Assembly: GCA_022600255.1 (NCBI GenBank)
Contig: JAHZKU010000233.1
Span: 1-5,220, forward strand
Origin: Actinomycetes bacterium
Lineage (GTDB): Bacteria; Actinomycetota; Actinomycetes; S36-B12; GCA-2699445
Length of the DNA: 5,220 nt
Reading direction: 5' to 3'
The notes beneath the pieces are model-generated. The model did not search any database, was not told the origin of the DNA, and worked only from the letters and a program-made list of their open reading frames with translations. The position numbers and the translations under genes were made by a program. This document shows, in pieces, positions 1 to 5,220 of the stretch. Position 1 is the stretch's first letter. Each line of letters opens with the position of its first letter.

Positions 1-747
1 GATCGTGTGACATATCGCTATGAGGTGACCAACCCGGGTTATCCGCCGCTTTCTGAAATCTCCGTGACTGATGACCGATGCAGCCCAGTGCAGTACGAAA
101 AGGGTGACAAGAACGGGGATGGCAAGCTGCAACCCGGCGAGACCTGGATCTATGGCTGTGTCACCAACCTTTCGGCAACCACAACCAATACAGCCACGGT
201 GACGGGTGTTCCGCCACATGGTGGGCCAGTCACCAACATCTCTACTGCAGTGGTCAAGACATTGGACCCAGCCAAGGCTGGCATCGCCGTGACGAAGAAG
301 GCCTCCAGTACCAGCGTCAAGAAGGGCACCGATGTCACCTACACCTACAAGGTGCGGAACACCGGGTCCATTGCACTTGATGATGTGGAACTGACGGACG
401 ACAAGTGCGCGAACCCCAAGTACGTCAAGGGAGACGATGATGGAAACGGGCTACTGACCTCCGGCAAGGAAAAGGAAGAGTTCTCGAAGGAGGTCTGGAC
501 CTTCACCTGCACACAGGCGATCGCGACCAAGACAGTGAACACCGCCATTGCAACAGCCCAGCCCGAGGCGCAAGGTCACCGAATTGGCGCTCGAATCAGC
601 GACAATGACAACGCTGTGGTGACGGTTTCCGGTGGAGGGGGCGGACATCACCCCTCCAATACGGGAAGCCAGATTCTCACTTGGCTGATCGCCGGTCTGT
701 TCTTGCTGGTCGCAGGAGCAGCATTACGCCGCAGGTGGGTAAGTTGA
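1..747 (+). CDS. Surface protein with DUF11-like repeats, C-terminal part (5' end outside window)
   Basis: The frame is open from base 1 and ends at TGA 745-747. Only the last 248 codons are present, so the true start lies upstream. Two immunoglobulin-like repeats of the DUF11/DUF7507 kind are visible. The first is about nt 1-250 and the second about 285-635. Each has a V-T-Y-x-Y-x-V-x-N core, a T-D-D-[RK]-C stretch and a Trp-x-[YF]-x-C stretch. The first carries DKNGDGKLQPGE (106-141), which fits a 12-residue EF-hand-like calcium loop. The second has a looser loop with a Lys/Glu-rich insertion (about 466-498). A Gly-rich linker then leads to PSNTG (652-666), a hydrophobic segment of about 18 residues and RRRW at the end. 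This layout matches cell-wall sorting signals, but the motif departs from LPxTG. Such proteins are generally surface or adhesive structures. The exact role is unknown. It could be simply membrane-anchored if sortase does not accept the motif. Confidence 0.85.
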   Translation, partial: DRVTYRYEVTNPGYPPLSEISVTDDRCSPVQYEKGDKNGDGKLQPGETWIYGCVTNLSATTTNTATVTGVPPHGGPVTNISTAVVKTLDPAKAGIAVTKKASSTSVKKGTDVTYTYKVRNTGSIALDDVELTDDKCANPKYVKGDDDGNGLLTSGKEKEEFSKEVWTFTCTQAIATKTVNTAIATAQPEAQGHRIGARISDNDNAVVTVSGGGGGHHPSNTGSQILTWLIAGLFLLVAGAALRRRWVS

Positions 748-1158
748 CTGGGCCTTGCGGAATGCCGGACGGCAAAGCGTTCTGATTCTGAGGCTTCAGC
801 TGTCGGGCAATCCAGCCCCTTGCGCGCTTATCCGGTCAGTTAGCAGGCCGAAGATCGGTGCAAACAGGAAGGTGCCACCCGCGTGAATACTGATGATGAC
901 ACCCGCGATCGTGAGGCTGTGCCCGGTATCGGTGAGATGCAGCGGCGTCGTCACCATGAGGCCCACCACTACAGCGTTGGCACCCGATTTTCTCAGATAC
1001 AAGCGAAACGGTACGGAACAATTGGACCAAGCCTGGCCACCAGCCCGAAAAACGAAAACTCTGCCGCCATTTCTCAGTCGGGGACAAGGGCGATGGGACG
1101 CAGGAAAAGAACCAGTTTCCAGGTGCGGTAGTCTGTCTTGGGCGTGTTTCACGCTTGG
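748..1158. other. Gene-poor spacer between surface-protein gene and tRNA
   Basis: No intact gene is supported in these 411 bases. The short open frames on both strands overlap one another and mostly lack protein-like composition. The exception is a minus-strand segment (832-987) that reads as part of an MFS transporter and is listed separately. I see no convincing terminator after the surface-protein gene. The only hairpin there, TGCC-GGAC-GGCA near 763-775, has a 4-bp stem and no T-run. No clear promoter for the tRNA could be picked out by eye. Confidence 0.6.
832..987 (-). pseudogene. Remnant of an MFS transporter
   Basis: Reading the minus strand from about 987 down to 832 gives about 52 residues with strong MFS character. 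They form a hydrophobic helix ending in the motif TPLHLTDTGHSL, a second helix beginning IAGVIISIH, and then FGLLTDR. From family knowledge, TPLH followed by GHSL, a second membrane helix and a G-x-[LA]-x-DR loop is typical of one group of actinobacterial MFS permeases, probably around helices 7-8. After DR the frame runs on for 11 residues without homology-like character and stops at 796-798. Upstream of 987 the same frame (open to 1152) is unlike a transporter. A full permease has about 400 residues, so this is a fragment lacking both ends. No start or ribosome site belongs to it, and it is very unlikely to be functional. The fragment ends are estimated by eye. Confidence 0.65.
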
Positions 1159-1232
<74 letters not shown>

Positions 1233-1243
1233 CAGTGACGATA

Positions 1244-1284
1244 CGCCGCCTGACTAGGGGTTTCGCTTAGTTGGGCGGCGTTTC
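1244..1284 (+). terminator. Rho-independent terminator of the tRNA gene
   Basis: Bases 1244-1257 (cgccgcctgactag) pair with 1267-1280 (ttagttgggcggcg) in a 14-bp stem containing three G-T pairs, closed by a 9-nt loop. The stem is followed by tttct and further T-rich bases to 1290. The T-run lies on the + strand, which fits termination of tRNA transcription. On the minus strand the hairpin is followed by a mixed sequence, so it is a less likely terminator for the DUF1353 gene. Confidence 0.85.
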
Positions 1285-1355
1285 TCGTTTACGATTCAAC
1301 GGCTTGGTGGCCATTCAGTAGCTTCTTTGCTTCCACAACGATCTTGAATCCCGCC

Positions 1356-1742
1356 TTAGACCGTTGACCGACTACGGTAGCTGTTCCACGCGCCGGATCC
1401 GCCTACCCGCAGGGCGGCCCAGGCGAGCCAGGCTTGCACGGCGTTCGCACTGTGTTCTCCAGACATCGCCGTGATGCGCCAAATCTCATCGGCTCTTTCC
1501 CGGGATACCTGGCCGGATTGATAGAGGAAATCGTGCACAACGCCGGCAATGTCTACCCGCGACCACCGCACGAGCGACCTTCCGAACCACGGGATCGAAC
1601 TGTAGTCGGTCACGAAACCTTCGGGAACAACGATCGTGTCGGCCCCAACACGCACGATCAACTCACGCAGGAGTTTGCGCGTTCCGTCGGCTAGGCGTTC
1701 GGTCTGTAGTGATCCGCTGAGTAGTTCGGCCGCTTCGGTCAC
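1356..1742 (-). CDS. DUF1353 family protein
   Basis: A 128-residue protein begins at GTG (1740-1742), chosen because a strong ribosome site, GGAGGTGA, lies just upstream. It ends at TAA (1356-1358). The family signature is clear: VPEGFVTDYSSIPW at residues 39-52 and a downstream DIAGVVHDFLYQ at 64-75, with RERADEIW at 81-88. DUF1353 proteins are small, of unknown biochemical role, and common in tailed phages and prophages, though chromosomal copies also occur. The conserved His-Asp pair could bind a metal or serve in catalysis, but that is inference. There is no signal peptide or membrane helix. The gene lies 86 bp downstream of the acyl-CoA dehydrogenase on the same strand and could be co-transcribed. 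No neighbouring phage structural or lysis genes are visible, so a working prophage is not supported. Another minus-strand frame stays open just past the stop; see findings. Confidence 0.85.
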   Translation of the reverse strand: MTEAAELLSGSLQTERLADGTRKLLRELIVRVGADTIVVPEGFVTDYSSIPWFGRSLVRWSRVDIAGVVHDFLYQSGQVSRERADEIWRITAMSGEHSANAVQAWLAWAALRVGGSGAWNSYRSRSTV

Positions 1743-1746
1743 GCGC

Positions 1747-1754
1747 TCACCTCC
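1747..1754 (-). promoter_or_regulatory. Strong Shine-Dalgarno site of the DUF1353 gene
   Basis: On the minus strand GGAGGTGA is followed by four bases (gcgc) and then the GTG start at 1742. The near-perfect match to the 16S rRNA tail fixes this GTG as the start. Confidence 0.85.
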
Positions 1755-1828
1755 AGTAGTTCCGTTGGCATCAGCCTTGCAGAGGACCGCGTCGGTACAA
1801 GTCGCCGCGCCGAACGCTTGCCGGAGAG

Positions 1829-3421
1829 TCAGCCAGTGACGGCTTGCAGCGCCTCGTCTTGATAGGCATGCACGAAATCAGCGCACCACTGATCCCAGCG
1901 GCGGCTGAGCTCAAGTGTGAGGTCGTCAGTGCCCAGCAGGGAGCCATGCTTCAAGACGATGGCCAGTTCCTCGCTCAGCGTTTGTGCTCGCTCTTGGGAG
2001 GTGCCGGGGAGGAGGTCGGACACGAGCAGGTCGCTGGGGTAGGAATCCGCCTGTGTCTGGATGTCAAGGAAGATGCGCGTCAGCAACAGGTTGCGCGGCC
2101 CCTCCCAAGCGCCGGCCAGTACCACCGTGTCACGATACATCCGCGGTAGTGCGGAGAAGTCTTCCATCAGTCCGTTGGCTCCCAGCACCGACATGGCCAC
2201 CTCGCTGTAATGAGCGGCATCATCACAAGCGACCATCTTCTGGAGCATGATCATTAGACGCAATCCGAAGGCGGCCTTGGCCGCGGTCTGCGGGGGATAG
2301 GGGGTTTCTCCCGGCAGTCCTTTCACCCGCATGATCTCTCGCTGGAGCTTGAATGAGGCTGCGGTCGTGCGCCGAGCGGCGAGACGAACGTCCTGCAGTT
2401 GGCGAGCCACCAAACCGAAGTCCTTGATAGTGACCCCGAAAGCGGTTCGCCACTGTGCATACTGCTCGGCTTCGCGGGCCATTCGGATCAACGTCCCGCC
2501 AGCACTGATCCCGGTAATGAATCGTGAGTGAGCAAGGACGATCCCGACAATATTTGCCAATCCCCGTTCTAGATCACCTACCGGGTAAGCCTCTGCGCCG
2601 TCGTAGGTGATTTCGGCGGTCGGTAGTTCCCGTGTGCCGAGTTTGTGCTTCAGTTTTTCGATGCGGTATCCGTTGCGCTTCTCGCGGTCCTTGTCTCCGG
2701 GCAACCAACTCGGGACCACAAAGGCCCCGACTTTGTTACTGTCGGTCGGCTTGGCCGTGATGATTGCGTAGTCAGCGTGGGCAGCGGAACAGAAGAACTT
2801 GGTTCCGTAAATTCGGTAGCTGCCGTCCGGTTGCGGGGCGGCTTCAACGAGGTTTGCTGAGACATCCGACCCGCCTTGAATCTCGGATAGAAACTGTGAC
2901 GCGATTCCGAAATCGCCGTCTCGACCGTGCTTCATATGTTCGTTGATCGCCGCTAGGTTCTCGCCCTCGCCGTAAGCATCAAGGATCATGACTAGGCCGC
3001 CAGTACAGCAGTGGGCACAGCCGATACCGGCTTCGCCCAGCTCCGTCAGCAGGAAGATCTTGATGAATGTGGTCCAGGGATCCGCGTCGTCGGCGAACAT
3101 GGCTTCTGCGTAGATCTCCTTCTCCATCCGCAGTCCCTCGCCGGGACGTTCAATCCGGTCAATCCGGTTCTGATAGGCGTCAAAGTGGCGCATGCGAGGT
3201 GCATTCTCGGGCTGGCCCACCACGTCAGCGATTCGGCGCCACTCGTTGGAAATCCGCTTGTCGAAGCGATCCAGATCCTGCTTTGCTGTCTGCGATAACC
3301 CAGGTGCGTAGGTGCGGATAACACTGTGCAGGAACTCGTCATCCGCTAGAAACTGATAGCTGTCGCGGGCCTTCCGGTATTCATCGAATGAATACGGATT
3401 ATTGCGATCAGGAATGCTCAT
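1829..3421 (-). CDS. AidB-like acyl-CoA dehydrogenase
   Basis: A 530-residue flavoprotein of the acyl-CoA dehydrogenase superfamily. Family members oxidise acyl-CoA thioesters at alpha-beta using FAD and pass electrons to electron-transfer flavoprotein. At 530 residues it is much longer than ordinary members (about 380) and close to E. coli AidB (541). The order of motifs also resembles AidB: SEIQGGSDVSAN at 179-190 (substrate and flavin loop), GTKFFCS at 206-212, EKLKHKLGTRE at 255-265, AHSRF at 297-301, GANGLMEDF at 414-422, LPRMYRD at 425-431 and AWEGPRN at 438-444. Glu440 in WEG sits where the catalytic base of the superfamily lies, so activity is expected. The roughly 80 residues after 450 form the C-terminal extension that in AidB belongs to its DNA-binding part; I cannot say whether that function is kept. 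ATG at 3419-3421 is preceded by GAGGA with a 6-nt spacer. The substrate is unknown, and a role in alkylation damage response is not shown. Confidence 0.92.
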   Translation of the reverse strand: MSIPDRNNPYSFDEYRKARDSYQFLADDEFLHSVIRTYAPGLSQTAKQDLDRFDKRISNEWRRIADVVGQPENAPRMRHFDAYQNRIDRIERPGEGLRMEKEIYAEAMFADDADPWTTFIKIFLLTELGEAGIGCAHCCTGGLVMILDAYGEGENLAAINEHMKHGRDGDFGIASQFLSEIQGGSDVSANLVEAAPQPDGSYRIYGTKFFCSAAHADYAIITAKPTDSNKVGAFVVPSWLPGDKDREKRNGYRIEKLKHKLGTRELPTAEITYDGAEAYPVGDLERGLANIVGIVLAHSRFITGISAGGTLIRMAREAEQYAQWRTAFGVTIKDFGLVARQLQDVRLAARRTTAASFKLQREIMRVKGLPGETPYPPQTAAKAAFGLRLMIMLQKMVACDDAAHYSEVAMSVLGANGLMEDFSALPRMYRDTVVLAGAWEGPRNLLLTRIFLDIQTQADSYPSDLLVSDLLPGTSQERAQTLSEELAIVLKHGSLLGTDDLTLELSRRWDQWCADFVHAYQDEALQAVTG

Positions 3422-3447
3422 AGGAAATCCTCAGGCTCAGGGAAATA

Positions 3448-3463
3448 CCTTCCCGCGGGTAGG
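3448..3463. promoter_or_regulatory. Palindrome in the dehydrogenase leader, possible operator
   Basis: CCT-T-CCCGCGGG-T-AGG is an inverted repeat with an 8-bp perfect core and 3-bp outer arms; only the two T positions fail to pair. It lies directly downstream of the candidate -10 box of the dehydrogenase promoter, near the expected transcription start. That is a usual place for a repressor, such as the TetR-type regulators common for fatty-acid genes. No regulator gene is present in the window, and a 16-bp palindrome can occur by chance. Confidence 0.35.
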
Positions 3464-3466
3464 AGT

Positions 3467-3496
3467 AGGATACGCCCATGTCTGCGACCAAGTAAA
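3467..3496 (-). promoter_or_regulatory. Candidate promoter of the acyl-CoA dehydrogenase
   Basis: On the minus strand TTTACT (3496-3491) and TATCCT (3472-3467) are separated by 18 bp. The -10 box fits TANNNT; the -35 box matches TTGACA at four of six positions. The resulting leader would be about 40 nt with a normal ribosome site. This is a by-eye prediction. Confidence 0.35.
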
Positions 3497-3561
3497 GGAT
3501 TTCGGCGACGATAGCAAACCGCGGCCCAAAAAAATGGCATGGGCGCCGATCGAGTCTGCGG

Positions 3562-3590
3562 TTGCTACCAATGACTATGGGGAATAGCTT
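3562..3590 (+). promoter_or_regulatory. Candidate promoter giving a leaderless mRNA
   Basis: TTGCTA (3562-3567) and TAGCTT (3585-3590) are 17 bp apart. The -10 box fits the TANNNT pattern and ends six bases before the ATG at 3597, so transcription would start at or next to the A of the start codon. This agrees with the poor ribosome site: the only purine run, GGGGAA (3579-3584), is 12 nt from the ATG, too far to work well. Leaderless genes are common in actinobacteria. Confidence 0.45.
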
Positions 3591-3596
3591 CGCCTC

Positions 3597-5220
3597 ATGG
3601 TTCCAACTTCGCCCATCCGTAGGTTCACAGCTCTGGCTATCGTGATGGCCGTGGTTGGGTCCTTCCTTCTGGTCCTCCCGCCAACCCGTGGCTATGCCGC
3701 ACAGGAGTGGACTGAGCCTCAGGACTTGTCCGCCATTAGCCCGTATCTCAAGAATCCCGCCGTTGCGATCTCGGCGGATGGCCGCAGACAAACAGCCGTG
3801 TGGACCACACTCGAGGAGGGAGCCCGCGTGACACAAGCAGTCTCAAGCAGCGACAGCGGATTGTCTTGGAGCGATCCAGTGAATCTCTCGGATTCGAATC
3901 CGTCCTTCGAGGCCGAAACTGCTCAAATCGTGAGTTCGGCTGATGGGCTGACTCTCACGGCGATTTGGTCCTACCCGGGGTTTGAAGAGGGGTTTTCAGC
4001 CGACTCCAGTCAGTCAGCGACCAGTGCTGACGTGGGTTCTGGGCGGGGTCTTTCAGGCGGTCCCAGTCAGTCAGCGACCAGTGCTGACGTGGGTTCTGAA
4101 GTGGCTTTTCCAGCCGGTCCGATCCAGTCAGCGTCCAGTACTGACGGTGGTGCGACCTGGTCGGCTCCGGTCGACATCTCAAGCAGCACTGAATGGAGTC
4201 TGGGGCCTCAACTCACTGGTTCGGCTGACGGAAGCAAAGTCACAGCGGTATGGATGGGCTTCGACACCGACACGTTCTTATCTGATGTCTTAGGAGCAGT
4301 CAGCGAAGACGGCGGGCTAACCTGGAGTGCCGCAACGCAACTTTCGGCGGGCGGCCCAGACTCGGATTCCTACGCCCCTCACGTCGCTATCTCCGATGAT
4401 GGCAGCAGGATCACAGCAGTCTGGGATCGTTTCGACGGATCGAACTACATTGTTCAGTCGCGAACCAGCACCGATGGTGGAATGTCCTGGGGCAACCCGG
4501 TGGATCACTCCGCTGCCGGCTCCGAGGGTTGGAACGCTCGAGTAACCAGTTCCGCCGATGGCAATCACTTGACGATCGCGTGGAAGTACCTCGATGGTGA
4601 GGATTGGATCACTCAGGTCTCCAGCAGCAGTAATGGTGGCACCAGTTGGGGTGCCACCAAGGATCTGTCCGCCACCGGGGGCGACGCTGGGAATCCGCTC
4701 ATCACCGGTTCGGACAATGGCAATAGAGTGACCGTGCTTTGGAAGCGCGATGACGAATCGAGTGAAGTCGCGCAGACAGCATCAACCACGGACGGTGGGG
4801 CAACGTGGGGTGCTCCAGTTGACCTTTCTCAGCCGGGAGGCGACGTTGATGATCCCCAAATCGCGAGCACAGAAGATGGTCGCGGGCTGACCGTTGTTTG
4901 GGATCGCAACGACGGGCTAGTTGAGGCGACCAGCAGTACCGATGCCGGCGCTAGTTGGAGTGGACCTGTGGCCGTGTCCAATAGTTCGGGTCGCGGCCCG
5001 GTGGTTGCCAGTTCGGCCAACGGCACCGCATTGACCACGGTGTGGCAACACTACGACGGTTCCGAATATGTGGTGCGCGCGGCCTCGCTGGTCGCTCCGG
5101 GTGTTGGGATCGCCCCTCAGGCGAAGTCTTTCGGAGAAGTCGCCGTTGGCTCGCAAGCGGGACCAGCAGCGATCACAGTTACCAACGACGGCAATGCGCC
5201 GCTGAGCGTATCGGCAGTGA
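3597..5220 (+). CDS. Secreted Asp-box (BNR) propeller protein with ASH-type domain, 3' end outside window
   Basis: The frame opens at ATG 3597 (in-frame TAG at 3585) and stays open for 541 codons to the window edge. Residues 1-35 are a typical signal peptide: RR at 8-9, a hydrophobic core and probable cleavage after YAA near residue 35. This supports the ATG chosen. Seven Asp-box motifs follow (S-x-D-x-G-x-[ST]-W), with Trp at 91, 188, 243, 298, 351, 404 and 454. Each unit also has a [LVI]-T-x-x-W strand, as in TAVW or TVVW. Such BNR repeats build beta-propellers in sialidases and many non-enzymatic secreted proteins. I do not see the arginine triad or RIP motif of a sialidase, so no enzyme activity is claimed. 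From about residue 504 the sequence turns into a P-x-x-x-x-FG-x-V-x-VGS...VTNDGNAPLSV pattern, typical of ASH/choice-of-anchor D domains, which often precede a wall or membrane anchor. A 57-bp tandem repeat enlarges the blade before Trp188. Transcribed divergently from the dehydrogenase; function unknown. Confidence 0.88.
   Translation, partial: MVPTSPIRRFTALAIVMAVVGSFLLVLPPTRGYAAQEWTEPQDLSAISPYLKNPAVAISADGRRQTAVWTTLEEGARVTQAVSSSDSGLSWSDPVNLSDSNPSFEAETAQIVSSADGLTLTAIWSYPGFEEGFSADSSQSATSADVGSGRGLSGGPSQSATSADVGSEVAFPAGPIQSASSTDGGATWSAPVDISSSTEWSLGPQLTGSADGSKVTAVWMGFDTDTFLSDVLGAVSEDGGLTWSAATQLSAGGPDSDSYAPHVAISDDGSRITAVWDRFDGSNYIVQSRTSTDGGMSWGNPVDHSAAGSEGWNARVTSSADGNHLTIAWKYLDGEDWITQVSSSSNGGTSWGATKDLSATGGDAGNPLITGSDNGNRVTVLWKRDDESSEVAQTASTTDGGATWGAPVDLSQPGGDVDDPQIASTEDGRGLTVVWDRNDGLVEATSSTDAGASWSGPVAVSNSSGRGPVVASSANGTALTTVWQHYDGSEYVVRAASLVAPGVGIAPQAKSFGEVAVGSQAGPAAITVTNDGNAPLSVSAV
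3984..4154 (+). repeat. Three-copy 57-bp in-frame tandem repeat
   Basis: The copies are 3984-4040, 4041-4097 and 4098-4154. Each encodes 19 residues (residues 130-148, 149-167 and 168-186 of the Asp-box protein). Copies 1 and 2 share a 36-nt identical block (4006-4041 and 4063-4098); copy 3 is more diverged. Copy 3 ends in the intact STDGGATW Asp box, while copies 1 and 2 read SADVGS with no Trp. Copies 1 and 2 also contain GTCAGC...GCTGAC, a 6-bp hairpin arm pair (4013-4031 and 4070-4088), weaker in copy 3. Because 57 is a multiple of three, the reading frame is kept. Confidence 0.9.

Noticed and set aside
3408..3836. Minus-strand open frame of 142 codons across the divergent intergenic region.
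   Set aside because: It overlaps the signal-peptide end of the Asp-box gene and the promoter region, has no ribosome site and shows no recognisable protein pattern.
3984..4154. Short CRISPR-like array.
   Set aside because: Units are directly adjacent with no variable spacers of constant length, the copies diverge gradually, and the region is in frame inside a secreted protein gene.
3955..4182. Minus-strand open frame with repeated QNPRQHWSLTDW-like peptide, and a + strand frame at 3982-4293 with repeated VSQRPVLTWVL.
   Set aside because: Both are shadows of the 57-bp tandem repeat, which keeps several frames open because 57 is divisible by three. The third frame continues as a signal-peptide protein with regular Asp boxes over 541 codons and is the real gene.
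3597..5220. Sialidase (neuraminidase).
   Set aside because: Asp boxes alone do not define a sialidase. The catalytic arginine triad and RIP motif are not seen, and the units are regular repeats more like a non-enzymatic propeller.

Overview
The window looks like a chromosomal segment of a moderately GC-rich actinobacterium. Supporting signs are the GC-biased third codon positions, a tRNA-Pro(GGG) gene with no encoded CCA, GTG as well as ATG starts, a probable leaderless start, an AidB-like acyl-CoA dehydrogenase, and secreted proteins of the DUF11, Asp-box and choice-of-anchor types. I cannot place it more precisely. It reads as ordinary chromosome with some accessory character, and I see no complete multi-gene defence, secretion or biosynthetic system.

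Layout, left to right. (1) 1-747, + strand: the C-terminal end of a surface protein with DUF11-like repeats, ending in a glycine-rich spacer, a degenerate sortase-type motif, a membrane helix and basic residues. (2) 748-1158: no intact gene, but the minus strand keeps a short, clearly recognisable remnant of a major facilitator superfamily (MFS) transporter at about 832-987. (3) 1159-1232, +: tRNA-Pro(GGG), followed by a strong hairpin terminator. (4) 1356-1742, -: a DUF1353 protein, a family well known from phages and prophages. (5) 1829-3421, -: a 530-residue AidB-like acyl-CoA dehydrogenase that keeps the usual catalytic glutamate. (6) 3422-3596: a divergent intergenic region with a candidate promoter on each strand and a palindrome in the dehydrogenase leader. 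(7) 3597 to the end, +: a secreted protein open to the window edge, with a signal peptide, seven Asp-box repeats that probably form a beta-propeller, and the start of an ASH-type (choice-of-anchor D) domain.

The two flanking + strand genes both encode extracellular proteins. The two minus-strand genes may share a transcript, with an 86-bp gap, but nothing ties their functions together. The most distinctive feature is a three-copy, 57-bp in-frame tandem repeat inside the Asp-box gene (3984-4154). It adds 38 residues to one propeller blade and accounts for the one irregular blade spacing in the protein. The next most notable is the transporter remnant beside the tRNA gene.
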